A model generated the notes under the pieces. It saw nothing but the letters and a program-made list of their open reading frames with translations, was not told where the DNA came from and made no database searches. Position numbers and translations under genes: made by a program. Source: CAZVWJ01 sp964631325 (GTDB lineage: Bacteria; T1Sed10-126). Taken from it: a stretch of 64,000 bases of DNA. Location of the stretch: contig CAZVWJ010000004.1 in assembly GCA_964631325.1 (NCBI GenBank), positions 35,894-99,893 of the forward strand, read 5' to 3'. This document shows positions 26,590 through 34,983 of this stretch, piece by piece (position 1 is the first letter of the stretch; each line of letters begins with the position of its first letter).

Positions 26590-27213
26590 TCAGATAAAAT
26601 TTCGCTTAATTTTTTTCCAGTTTTTCTCTGGCTCTCGAGACCCAAACAAGGCTCTAATTCCTGCGATCCCGGCCGCCCCGGCTGCCAGGCATTCCTCCAC
26701 TTTTTCCGGCCCGACTCCACCCAGTGCGAAAACCGGAATTTCAACTTTGCCGGCTACTTTTTTTAATTCTTCGATTCCAGGACATTCTTTAGCAGTGAGA
26801 TCTGGTTTGCTCGGGGTTGGAAAGATTGGTCCAAAAGTGATGTAGTCCACCCCTGTTTTTACGGCGTTGATGGCTTCGGTTAGAGTATGAGTTGAGAGTC
26901 CGGTCAGGACTTCATCCCCCGCTATTTTTTTAGATATTTTGTTGCTGAGGGCTGTTTGAGAGAGGTGAATACCATTGGCATTGCTAAGGCGGGCAATGTC
27001 CGCCCGGCTGTTGATCAGTAAATATTGTTTTTCTCCTCGAGTGATTTTTGATAACCAGGCCAGTTTTTGTCGATCAGGTAATTCCTTATCGCGCACCTGA
27101 ATAGCCGAAACTCCCAGTTGATAAAGTCTCTGAATTCTGTCCGGTACCGGTTCCGGACAAATGGTTTGTTCACTTATAGCCAGGTATCTAAAAGCCGGTT
27201 GATTAGCTCTCAT
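26590..27213 (-). CDS. ThiE/TenI family protein (thiamine phosphate synthase or thiazole tautomerase)
   Basis: A 207-residue TIM-barrel protein. AIQVRDKEL, GLSTHTLTEAINAVKTGVDYITFGPIFPTPSKPDL and FALGGVGPEKVEECLAAGAAGIAGIRALF are ThiE/TenI signatures. The ThiE Mg2+-pyrophosphate site (INDR and HLGQxD) reads INSRADIARL and HLSQTAL here, so metal ligands are missing. This favours a TenI-like role over true ThiE. It is convergent with glmS with only 7 bases between stops and no terminator. No other thiamine genes are nearby. Confidence 0.8.
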   Translation of the reverse strand: MRANQPAFRYLAISEQTICPEPVPDRIQRLYQLGVSAIQVRDKELPDRQKLAWLSKITRGEKQYLLINSRADIARLSNANGIHLSQTALSNKISKKIAGDEVLTGLSTHTLTEAINAVKTGVDYITFGPIFPTPSKPDLTAKECPGIEELKKVAGKVEIPVFALGGVGPEKVEECLAAGAAGIAGIRALFGSREPEKNWKKIKRNFI

Positions 27214-27253
27214 AAAAATTCTCTCCAGTATTTTACTAATGATAAAAAAATTG

Positions 27254-27452
27254 GTAACTACTCACCTATCCCCCGGCGGGAGAAGGCCTACCCTGCGCAT
27301 GAACAGGGTCAGGGTGAGGGGGACATCCCAGCTCTTTCAATAAAATAGCTGGGCTAAGGGGCTTTTTAACCCCTTTTCACCCCCATTTGTGCCTGTCCTG
27401 CGTACGTCAGGATTTCCCCCATCGTGGGGAAAAAGATTAGGTGAGTAGTTAC
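27254..27452. mobile_element. 199-bp MITE-like element with 15-bp perfect terminal inverted repeats
   Basis: GTAACTACTCACCTA at 27254-27268 is repeated exactly inverted at 27438-27452. Inside are GC-rich hairpins, including the core GGGAGAAGGCCTACCC that recurs near 29518 and 43166. Flanking 8-mers AAAAATTG and AAAATATG match at 6 of 8, a possible decayed target duplication. No transposase is encoded. This element fills most of the 363-base gap between the ThiE/TenI and NlpC genes. Confidence 0.72.
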
Positions 27453-27576
27453 AAAATATGGTCCTTCGTAATTTAGGTTCAATTAAAACCACGATATGTC
27501 GATTCTAATATACAGGTGTGTATTTGCAAGGTTTGAATGTCTACCTGGAATTTTACTAAAACCTAATTGATCCTAA

Positions 27577-28302
27577 ATGAGCTTTTTTAAAGAGCAGTTT
27601 TTATTGTATTTTTCAGGGTTAATTTTAGTCTGCAGTCTAACTGCGGGTCAAGCGGCTCAACTGCAGGTAGGAGCCTTTTCCCGGGAAAAAAACGTTCAAC
27701 AGCGGGTCCGACTGCTCAAAGATCTTGGGGTGGAGGTTAAGTTGGAGCAAAGTCCGGAAGGATATACTCGGGTGAGGACGGACGAGCTTGATTACCAGCA
27801 GAGAATAAAGGTAGTTAAGCGACTGGAGAAAAAAAGAATTAATTATTTTTTCGTGGATTACATTCCTCCGCCATCGCCTCCGGATAGAACCAGTAAATAC
27901 GACACAAACCTTCAATTCCCACTTCCGGTTGCCCGGGTAAAATCCCGGGTTAAATCTGTGGAAGGGACTCCCTATCGCTGGGGGCGCGAATCCCCGGAAA
28001 ATGGTTTTGACTGCAGTGGACTTCTAAAATGGCTGCTTCCTCATCCAAATCTTCCGCGAACCGTTCTTGGAATGCGAAACTGGACCAAAATAATTGAAAA
28101 AAATCAATTAAAACCGGGGGATTTTGTGTTTTTTCAATTTAAGGCCTCAGCCAGGCCGGATCACGTGGGACTCTACCTGGGCAATAAAAAATTTGTTCAC
28201 GCCAGTAAACATTACGGGGTAATTTTAGCCAGGTTAGAAAAGAACTATTATCAGCAGCGAATTTCTGGCTATGGGCGTTCACCGGTAAAACTGGTCAAGT
28301 AA
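27577..28302 (+). CDS. SPOR-like plus NlpC/P60 cell-wall endopeptidase
   Basis: Exported peptidoglycan hydrolase. A signal peptide (residues 6-26, LLYFSGLILVCSLTAGQAA) leads to a short SPOR-like repeat (QLQVGAFSREKNVQQRVRLLKDLG), which in relatives binds denuded glycan strands. A C-terminal NlpC/P60 papain-like domain follows with the catalytic Cys in GFDCSGLLKW and His in DHVGLYLG, then HAS. 241 residues. The RBS is weak. It stands alone between repeat-containing intergenic regions. Confidence 0.88.
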   Translation: MSFFKEQFLLYFSGLILVCSLTAGQAAQLQVGAFSREKNVQQRVRLLKDLGVEVKLEQSPEGYTRVRTDELDYQQRIKVVKRLEKKRINYFFVDYIPPPSPPDRTSKYDTNLQFPLPVARVKSRVKSVEGTPYRWGRESPENGFDCSGLLKWLLPHPNLPRTVLGMRNWTKIIEKNQLKPGDFVFFQFKASARPDHVGLYLGNKKFVHASKHYGVILARLEKNYYQQRISGYGRSPVKLVK

Positions 28303-28308
28303 CTCCCC

Positions 28309-28405
28309 CAAAACGTCATTCCGGACAAGAAAGCGAAGCGACCGCGTGGCTCGAAATCTCCCGGATTAAAGAGCCTGAATTGGCAGGCTAAGTCTGACAA
28401 TGACA
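28309..28405. repeat. Repeat with ACGTCATTCCGG core
   Basis: It starts CAAAACGTCATTCCGGACAA, like the core of the 8421 element, and ends CTGACAATGACA, so GTCATT and AATGAC face each other. An inner AGCCTG/CAGGCT hairpin is present. The rest of the 382-base gap to the methyltransferase is AT-rich with no gene seen. Confidence 0.6.
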
Positions 28406-28684
28406 AAAGTCTCTGGAGGATCTGGCCAATATTTTGCTGTTGTTGACAGGACATCTGAATTTTTGTTAATTTGTACTGCATTGTAAAACTTGAAGCCAAG
28501 ACCACGTACTATTTTTATCATTTCTCTTAATTGATTTAAATATAAATCCGTCCATACAATTGAATAATCCGTCTGATGAAGCAGGTTAATTGTTTTGTTT
28601 TTCAGCGTTGAATTGTGTCTTTTTGATTTTATGCTTTGTTGTTTCAGCTAATCAATCTGATAATTTGCTCGGGAGCTGATTACG

Positions 28685-29452
28685 ATGAAGAACAAGCTTG
28701 ATGTGGCCGATGAAGCTGTCCCATATATCTTACTCCAGAGGACTGAAACGCAATCCTGGTTAAAGCAACTCCGGTATGTTCTTCCCAAGGGCAGAAAAAT
28801 TTATAATGCTGTCTACAACAAATTGCTCTACAAGGTTGAAGCTCTGTTCCGTCAGGAGGAAATAAAGGATAAATACATTAATAAGCTAAACGAAGAATTT
28901 CAGTCGATTCGTCCCCACCTTCCGGAATCACCTGATAAGATTTTGGATATTGGCTGTGGGATTGGGGGGATGGAACTTTTTCTTTCCCATCATTATGACG
29001 AAGCTAAACCGGAGTATTATCTGCTTGACAAAACAGAAGTTTCCGAAGACGTATATTATCAATTTTATGAGGATGCGGCTTATTATAATTCTCTTGAAGT
29101 GGCCGGGAAGCTGCTTCAGGAAAATTCAGTGGAGGAAGAGCGTATAAATCTATTGGATGCGGATAAGTATGATCTCTTCGAACTTTCCGGAGTGGACATT
29201 TGTTTCTCATTTCTTTCCTGGGCATTTCATTACCCCCTTGAGACCTATCTGGATGAAGTCCTTCATTGCTTGAAGCCGGAGGGAAAACTGGTTCTCGATC
29301 TTCGCAAAGGGACAGACGCCCTCAAAGAATGCGAGCGGTATTTTGAGGAGAGCGAGCAGATTAACACTGATCCCAAGTCCTCCCGGTATCTTTTTCAAGG
29401 GCCCCTCCCGGAAAAAATTGAAGACGAGGCGCGGGAAGCAGTTACGGCGTAG
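28685..29452 (+). CDS. SAM-dependent methyltransferase (class I), substrate unknown
   Basis: 255 residues with a class I methyltransferase fold. Motif I is ILDIGCGIGGMELFL near residue 87. Later segments are VDICFSFLSWAFHY and LHCLKPEGKLVLDLRKG, the post-I and motif III region typical of FkbM/UbiE-like enzymes. The N-terminal 75 residues are Lys-rich and helical. ATG follows GGGAGCTGATTACG. No neighbour hints at a substrate; such stand-alone enzymes act in lipid, LPS or small-molecule methylation. Confidence 0.8.
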   Translation: MKNKLDVADEAVPYILLQRTETQSWLKQLRYVLPKGRKIYNAVYNKLLYKVEALFRQEEIKDKYINKLNEEFQSIRPHLPESPDKILDIGCGIGGMELFLSHHYDEAKPEYYLLDKTEVSEDVYYQFYEDAAYYNSLEVAGKLLQENSVEEERINLLDADKYDLFELSGVDICFSFLSWAFHYPLETYLDEVLHCLKPEGKLVLDLRKGTDALKECERYFEESEQINTDPKSSRYLFQGPLPEKIEDEAREAVTA

Positions 29453-29485
29453 AATCTTTAATTATTTCAAGTAACCTTTAAAGTC

Positions 29486-29563
29486 AGAACCTCAAAACAA
29501 ATCTCCTCTCTCCTGTTGGGAGAGGGCCTGCCCCGTCAAGGGGAAGAATCATTTTGAGGTTTA
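29486..29563. repeat. Repeat with AGAACCTCAAAA-type ends and a GGGAGAGGGCC core
   Basis: The left end AGAACCTCAAAA (29486-29497) is answered by TTTTGAGGTT (29552-29561). Unlike the 8421 element, the core here is CTCCTCTCTCC...GGGAGAGGGCCTGCCCC, the type also found near 27277 and 43166. The remaining 250 bases up to rny show no convincing gene; one 34-codon ATG frame (29671-29775) lacks a ribosome binding site. Confidence 0.65.
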
Positions 29564-29821
29564 TCACATTCATTGACACTTTTTGTTCAGGATAGTACTG
29601 TACTTTGTTCTGACTGAGTATATTTATCTTTCGTGATCAATAGCGAAACAGGTTACTGGTTAAAGTTATTATGGATCAAAACGAGTTATTTCCAACTATT
29701 AAATTAATCCTTGAGCCGTTTGATTCCAGTTTTCCCTCCGGGGTAATCTGTACCCTGAGTACACTTTCCTTATAACCGGTATACCGCGTTTCGTCTGATC
29801 GGCCCGGGAGGTGCCGATTTC

Positions 29822-31381
29822 GTGGAAATTTTGTTTACTGCCACCGGTTTAAATATTATTTTACCAGCGGTTGGTTTCGTTGTTATAAGTTTTGTGATTG
29901 GTTTTCTTGCCCGCATCTACCTCGAACGAAAAATTCACACCGAAGCTGAACAGGAAGCCCACCGCATTGTGGAGGATGCCCGCAAAGAAGCGAAAAATCT
30001 CAAGCAAAAAGCGATCTGGGAAGGGAAGGAAGAGGTAGAGGAAGAAAAACGTAAAATTGAGGAAGAACTCGGAGAAAAGAAAGACGACCTTCAGCAACAG
30101 CAAGAAAAACTGGAAGGAAAGGAAGCTGAGCTTGAGGAACGGCTTGAGTCTGTTTACGACGAGACAAACGAACTAAAAGAAAAGCGTAAACGGCTGGAAC
30201 AGAAAGAAGAACAAATTTCCCGTAAATTAGAAGAGGCCGAACAGGAGCTGGAAAGGATTTCCGGCCTCACGGTGGAACAGGCCAGGGAAAAATTGCGTTC
30301 TTCTCTCCTCAAAGAGGCGAAAAAACAAACTGCTCAGAACATTAAGAAAATTGAGGCTGAAGCCCGGGACAAAGCGGAACAGAAAGCCCGTAGAATAACT
30401 GCCCGAGCTTTACAGAGATGTGCGGTTGAGGAGACAACTGAAGCAACTGTTAAAGTCGTTGATTTGCCTTCGGATGATATGAAAGGGCGAATTATTGGTC
30501 GGGATGGTCGCAATATTCGGGCCTTTGAGAAAGTTACCGGAGTTGATTTAATTGTTGACGATACTCCGGAGGCTGTGACTATTTCCTGCTTTGATCCGAT
30601 TCGGCGGGAGGTGGCCAGTCAGGCGCTGGAAAAATTAATTCTGGACGGGCGAATTCAACCGGCGCGGGTAGAAGAAGTTTACGAAAAAACCAAAAAAGAG
30701 TTAGAAGAGGAAATCTGGGAGAAAGGGGAGCAGGCTCTGGCTGAAGTTGGCGTTCCCGGGGTGGCCGACGAGCTGATCCCGTGCATTGGCAAGTTAGATT
30801 ATCTCATCGAGGGAGGGCAAAACCAGTTGGCTCACTCAATTCAGGTGGCTCACCTGGGTGGTATTCTGGCTGCTGAGATTGGGGCCGATGAAGAAATGGT
30901 TCGCCGGTGCGGAATTCTTCATGCTATTGGTAAAACTGACCGAGAAAATTCAAATAAATCTTATGCGTTGGCCGGTGCTGACATGGCTAAAAAATACGGC
31001 GAACCGGATCCGGTTATCTATGCTCTGGCCGCTCACACTGAGGAGCGTCCTTTCAAGACAGTTGAAGGGATAATTTTGCACGTGGCCAACAAGCTTTCAA
31101 TTGAGCGTCCCGGAGCGCGCAAAGAAAAATTCAGCAATTTTATTAACCGGCTTGAAAAATTGGAGGATGTGGCGGAAAATTTTGAAGGAGTGGAAGAAGC
31201 TTTCGCTATTCAGGCCGGCCGGGAACTTCGGGTGATCGTCAACAATGAGGTTGTTGACGATACTAAGGCGGAAATTTTATCCCGCGACATTGCAAACCAG
31301 ATCCAGGAGGAAATTGATTATCCCGATCAGATAAAAATTTCTTTGCTCCGGGAAAACCGTGTAGAAGATTTTGCCCGATAA
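29822..31381 (+). CDS. rny: Ribonuclease Y homologue with degenerate HD catalytic site
   Basis: RNase Y is the membrane-anchored endonuclease that starts mRNA decay in many Firmicutes. Architecture is canonical: one N-terminal helix (residues 7-29), a long charged coiled coil (about 35-190), a KH domain (KGRIIGRDGRNIRAFEKVTG), an HD domain and the C-terminal EGVEEAFAIQAGRELRVIV region. 519 residues matches the family. The first HD-domain His is present (AHSIQVAH), but the defining HD pair is H367-A368 (ILHAIGK instead of LHDIGK), the next His-His is H405-T406, and the third-motif Asp is N423 (VANKLS for AADALS). Metal-dependent RNA cleavage is therefore predicted to be lost or strongly altered. 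GTG start after GGGAGGTG. ymdB and spoVS follow, as in other Firmicutes. Confidence 0.92.
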   Translation: MEILFTATGLNIILPAVGFVVISFVIGFLARIYLERKIHTEAEQEAHRIVEDARKEAKNLKQKAIWEGKEEVEEEKRKIEEELGEKKDDLQQQQEKLEGKEAELEERLESVYDETNELKEKRKRLEQKEEQISRKLEEAEQELERISGLTVEQAREKLRSSLLKEAKKQTAQNIKKIEAEARDKAEQKARRITARALQRCAVEETTEATVKVVDLPSDDMKGRIIGRDGRNIRAFEKVTGVDLIVDDTPEAVTISCFDPIRREVASQALEKLILDGRIQPARVEEVYEKTKKELEEEIWEKGEQALAEVGVPGVADELIPCIGKLDYLIEGGQNQLAHSIQVAHLGGILAAEIGADEEMVRRCGILHAIGKTDRENSNKSYALAGADMAKKYGEPDPVIYALAAHTEERPFKTVEGIILHVANKLSIERPGARKEKFSNFINRLEKLEDVAENFEGVEEAFAIQAGRELRVIVNNEVVDDTKAEILSRDIANQIQEEIDYPDQIKISLLRENRVEDFAR

Positions 31382-31414
31382 TCTCAGATTGGTGTGAGAA
31401 AGAGAAGATTTTAA

Positions 31415-32203
31415 ATGAAATGGCTGTGTATTGGTGATATAGTTAGTGGCCCCGGTCGTTCGGCGGTTAGAGATTATCTTCAAAATAATCGTGAATATGA
31501 TTTAATAATAGGTAATGGTGAAAATGCTGCCGGTGGAGCGGGACTTACCAGAAAAATTGCGGAGAAATTAATTGATTACGGTCTAGACGTGGTGACTACG
31601 GGAAATCACGTCTGGCGGAAACAAAAATTTGTGGATTTTCTTGAGGATCAGCCGGACAGTCTTCCCGTGGCGAGGCCGGCTAATTATCCTGGAAAAGTGC
31701 CCGGACGGGGTTACAAAATTGTTCGATGTGAGGGACAGCGAATTCTTGTGCTCAACCTTGAGGGCCGCACTTACATGGAAAATATCGACTGTCCCTTTCG
31801 TTGTGCTGATAAAATCCTCGATGAAGTGGATTATGATCTGGCACTTGTTGATTTTCATGCTGAAGCTACGAGCGAAAAAATATCGCTGGCACATCACCTG
31901 GCTGAACGGGTTACGGCGGTGGTTGGAACGCATACCCACGTGCAGACCGCCGACCCCCAGGTTTTAAAAGGGCAAACAGCCTATTTAACAGATCTGGGAA
32001 TGACCGGCCCGGTCAACTCGGTTATTGGCGTAAAAACTGAGCTGGCCCAGCAACGACTGTTGACTGGCCGCCCGGTAAGGTTTAAAGTAGAAAAACAGGG
32101 ACCCCGAAAAATAAATGGTTTAATTATCACTGTGGACGAGGAAAACAATCGAGCTGTAAGTGTTGAACTGCTTAATGAACGACTACCGGAACGTACTTAT
32201 TAA
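31415..32203 (+). CDS. ymdB: YmdB-family metallophosphoesterase
   Basis: 262 residues of the YmdB family (TIGR00282), a di-metal phosphodiesterase that in Bacillus cleaves cyclic nucleotides and influences biofilm and motility choices. The metal-binding motifs are intact: CIGDIVSGPGR, GNGENAAGG, TGNHVW, DFHAEATSEK and GTHTHVQTAD. It lies directly after rny, the standard genomic position. The active site is intact, in contrast to its neighbour rny. Confidence 0.93.
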   Translation: MKWLCIGDIVSGPGRSAVRDYLQNNREYDLIIGNGENAAGGAGLTRKIAEKLIDYGLDVVTTGNHVWRKQKFVDFLEDQPDSLPVARPANYPGKVPGRGYKIVRCEGQRILVLNLEGRTYMENIDCPFRCADKILDEVDYDLALVDFHAEATSEKISLAHHLAERVTAVVGTHTHVQTADPQVLKGQTAYLTDLGMTGPVNSVIGVKTELAQQRLLTGRPVRFKVEKQGPRKINGLIITVDEENNRAVSVELLNERLPERTY

Positions 32204-32261
32204 GGCAAAGCTGCATTTGAGAGTAGATACAGTATAAAACAAAAGAAAGGGGCTTATTTCC

Positions 32262-32528
32262 TTGTCCTCCTTATTGAGAGTTTCTTCCAGTTCAAGTCCT
32301 ACTTCCGTGGCCGGTGCTATTGCCGGGTTTGTTCAGGAAGAAGGCGAAGTAGAATTGCAAAGTATTGGTGCGGGTGCGGTTAACCAGGCTACTAAAGCAA
32401 TTGCAATTGCCCGGGGATACGTGGCGTCCAATGGGTTGGATCTTATTTGTATCCCGGCTTTTGTTGACGTTGAAATTGACGGGGAAGAAAGAACAGCTAT
32501 ACGTTTTACTGTAAGACCCCGCGAATAA
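32262..32528 (+). CDS. spoVS: Stage V sporulation protein S (SpoVS)
   Basis: 88 residues matching the small conserved SpoVS/Alba-like protein: LLRVSSSSSPTSVAGAIAG, the repeated-Ala GAGAVNQATKAIAIARGYV and DVEIDGEERTAIRFTV. In Bacillus it acts in late sporulation and septation, but it occurs in non-sporulating species too. TTG start with AAAGGGGC upstream. Its place between ymdB and folD is typical of Firmicutes. Confidence 0.95.
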   Translation: MSSLLRVSSSSSPTSVAGAIAGFVQEEGEVELQSIGAGAVNQATKAIAIARGYVASNGLDLICIPAFVDVEIDGEERTAIRFTVRPRE

Positions 32529-32546
32529 TCTGGTAGCCTGTTAATT

Positions 32547-33389
32547 ATGGAAAAAGCTGAAATTATTGACGGTCGTGCTCAGGCTGAAAAAATATTTGAT
32601 AATCTCACCGAAAAAATTTCTTCCGAAAAATTAAACCCATTCCTGCAGATAGTTTATGTGGGTTCTGATGATGCTTCCCGCAGTTATATTGGACAAAAAA
32701 GAGAAAAAGCAGCCCGAATTGGAATTAAAACCGGGGTGCAGTCCTTTCCTGCTGACGTGGACCAGAATATAGTTTTTGCTCGGATCCATGAATTAAATAA
32801 TACCCCCGAAGTTGACGGGATTATTATTCAGCTCCCTCTGCCGGAAAAATTTGAAACCCAGGAATTAATAAATGGTGTTCAGCCGGAAAAAGACGTTGAC
32901 GGCCTGCACCCGGTAAATTTTGGTCGTCTATTGAGTGGGTGTGAACCCCTTTATTATCCCCCCACACCCGCCGGGATCATGAATTTACTTGACGCTTATG
33001 AAGTTTCGATTGAGGGCGAGGTTGCCGTCCTGGTCGGGATGGGACGTCTGGTAGGCCGGCCCCTCAGCCAGATGTTTTTAAACCGAGAAGCTACGGTGCT
33101 CTGTTTGCACGAGAAAACAACTGCCCCCTGCTCCTTGATTAGCCAGGGGGACATTGTGGTTAGCGGTGCCGGTGTGGCCGGGCTTATTGGCCCTGAGGAA
33201 GTCCGGGCGGGAGCAGTGGTTGTTGACGCCGGTTTTAACAATGAACGGGGAAAGTTAGTGGGGGACGTTGAATTTGAGGGAGTAAAGCAGGTTGCCGGTA
33301 AAATTACCCCTGTTCCCGGTGGAGTGGGACCGATGACTGTGGCCGGGCTACTTGCTAATACGGTTCAAGCAGCCTGCTCCGATGAATAA
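32547..33389 (+). CDS. folD: Methylenetetrahydrofolate dehydrogenase / cyclohydrolase
   Basis: Bifunctional enzyme of one-carbon metabolism that interconverts methylene-, methenyl- and formyl-tetrahydrofolate. The catalytic Lys lies in SYIGQKREKAARIG. IIIQLPLPEKFE, VDGLHPVNFGRL and TPVPGGVGPMTVAGL are family signatures. The NADP-binding region is VLVGMGRLVGRPL. 280 residues is normal. It overlaps xseA by 8 bases. Confidence 0.95.
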   Translation: MEKAEIIDGRAQAEKIFDNLTEKISSEKLNPFLQIVYVGSDDASRSYIGQKREKAARIGIKTGVQSFPADVDQNIVFARIHELNNTPEVDGIIIQLPLPEKFETQELINGVQPEKDVDGLHPVNFGRLLSGCEPLYYPPTPAGIMNLLDAYEVSIEGEVAVLVGMGRLVGRPLSQMFLNREATVLCLHEKTTAPCSLISQGDIVVSGAGVAGLIGPEEVRAGAVVVDAGFNNERGKLVGDVEFEGVKQVAGKITPVPGGVGPMTVAGLLANTVQAACSDE

Positions 33390-34590
33390 TAAGTCGACTG
33401 ATTCGGAGACGCCACTTTCGGTTTCTGAAATAACTGCGGAAATAAAACAGTTAATTCGAAATCACTTTGACCGGGTGACAGTGCAGGGAGAACTGGCTGA
33501 TTTTACGGACTATGAAGCCTCCGGTCACATGTATTTTTCCCTTTCGGACGGAGAAGCTAAAATTAGCGGAGTGATGTTCTCCCACGCTAACCGGAACCTT
33601 GATTTCACGCCTGAGGAAGGAATGGAAGTCATAGTTGAGGGGCGGCTGGATGTTTACGAAGCTCGTGGTAATTACCAGGTTATAGTTGAGCGAATGACTC
33701 CCGCGGGGCGAGGTAAATTAGAACGAGAGTTTCAGCAATTAAAAGAGAAACTGGAAGAAGAGGGAGCTCTGGCCGCCGGGCGGAAACAAGAGTTACCGTA
33801 TTTCCCGGCTACAATTGGCGTGGTTACTTCCGGTGACGGTGCCGCCTTCTGGGATATTGTCCACACTCTCCGCCGGCGTTGTCCCGTGGTCAGGGTGGTG
33901 CTTTATCCCAGCCGGGTGAACGGTCGTGAAGCAGCCGGTGAAATTGCCTCCGCTGTTCGACGCTTGCCTGAAATAGCGGACCTCGACTGCTTGATTGTCG
34001 GCCGGGGTGGCGGTAGTCCTGAAGATCTCTGGGGATTTAACGAGGAACCGGTGGCCCGGGCAATTCTTGATTGTCCGGTCCCCGTTGTTAGCGCTGTTGG
34101 TCATGAAGTGGACGTGACAATTTCTGATCTCGTGGCTGACCACCGTTCCCCAACTCCTACCGCGGCGGCTGATGAAATAGTGCCCGAGCTGGGAGAATTG
34201 GCGGCAAAAGTAAGGGAACAAAAGCAAAAATTACAGGCCGGTTACCGAAATCGGGTGGACCGAGGCTGGGAACGACTTCAGTTTATGGGGGAAAAGCCGG
34301 TTTTTTCGGATCCGGGCGGTTGGATTAGACCCTACAGGGATAATCTTGTCCGGCTTGCTGAAAAATTGGCTACACACTATACGTCCTATTGCACTGAAAA
34401 ACAAAATGAACTTGATCAGATAAAAAATAAATTAGAATCAATCAATCCTCAACGGGTGCTCGAACGGGGCTACACTCTCGTCAAAAAAGGTGAAGAATTG
34501 GTTACCTCTTCAACCGGGACGGAGGCGGGGGATGATCTTGAAATTAGCTGGAGAGATGGATCGCATCAAGTGAAAGTTAAAAATGGATAA
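33382..34590 (+). CDS. xseA: Exodeoxyribonuclease VII large subunit
   Basis: Large subunit of the single-strand-specific exonuclease VII. It has an N-terminal OB-fold domain (VTVQGELADFTDYEASGHMYFSLSD) and a central catalytic domain with IGVVTSGDGAAFWDI, GRGGGSPEDLWGFNEEPVARAI and VSAVGHEVDVTISDLVADHRSPTPTAAA. A coiled coil and the ending ERGYTLVKKGEELV follow. ATG 33382 overlaps the folD end by 8 bases. 402 residues. The small subunit follows 141 bases later. Confidence 0.94.
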   Translation: MNNKSTDSETPLSVSEITAEIKQLIRNHFDRVTVQGELADFTDYEASGHMYFSLSDGEAKISGVMFSHANRNLDFTPEEGMEVIVEGRLDVYEARGNYQVIVERMTPAGRGKLEREFQQLKEKLEEEGALAAGRKQELPYFPATIGVVTSGDGAAFWDIVHTLRRRCPVVRVVLYPSRVNGREAAGEIASAVRRLPEIADLDCLIVGRGGGSPEDLWGFNEEPVARAILDCPVPVVSAVGHEVDVTISDLVADHRSPTPTAAADEIVPELGELAAKVREQKQKLQAGYRNRVDRGWERLQFMGEKPVFSDPGGWIRPYRDNLVRLAEKLATHYTSYCTEKQNELDQIKNKLESINPQRVLERGYTLVKKGEELVTSSTGTEAGDDLEISWRDGSHQVKVKNG

Positions 34591-34731
34591 AGGACAGGAC
34601 AGCCTATACAACAAGCTGGCATATCCTGTAAAATTACGTTAATCTTGAATTGATTTTTTTGTGTTTGGTGGGATGCAGTGCAACAGCGAGAGATTGATTT
34701 TAATCCTGGTAAAGACAAGAAGGTTGAAATA

Positions 34732-34983
34732 ATGAGTGACGAAAATAATTCTGGTTCTGAACCGGAGGACTTTCAGTCGGCAATGGAGCGGCTTCGCGAG
34801 GTTGCCGGTGAGCTGGAAGCCGGTCAGCTTCCCCTGGAACAGGCAATGGAAAATTACCGGAAAGGAATTGAATTGGTTAGCTACTGTGAGTCCAAGCTTG
34901 AGGAAGCTGAGCTTTTGATAGAAGAAGTCGATGACTCGACCCCCGATAACCCTACTTTCAATTCGAAGAGTGAGCCGGAATAA
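34732..34983 (+). CDS. xseB: Exodeoxyribonuclease VII small subunit
   Basis: 83-residue helical-hairpin partner of XseA: FQSAMERLREVAGELEAGQLPLEQAMENYRKGIELVSYCESKLEEAELLIEEV is the whole family signature. ATG 34732 is preferred over an upstream frame from 34678 because AAGAAGG lies upstream and the product then has the usual length. The last base of its stop is the first base of ispA, so the two are tightly coupled. Confidence 0.93.
   Translation: MSDENNSGSEPEDFQSAMERLREVAGELEAGQLPLEQAMENYRKGIELVSYCESKLEEAELLIEEVDDSTPDNPTFNSKSEPE

Noticed and set aside
27200..29600. CRISPR array
   Set aside because: The repeats are few, inverted, unevenly spaced and of variable length; no direct repeat-spacer periodicity is seen anywhere in the window.
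29671..29775. 34-codon ATG frame upstream of rny
   Set aside because: No ribosome binding site, no recognisable pattern and AT-rich context; likely chance.
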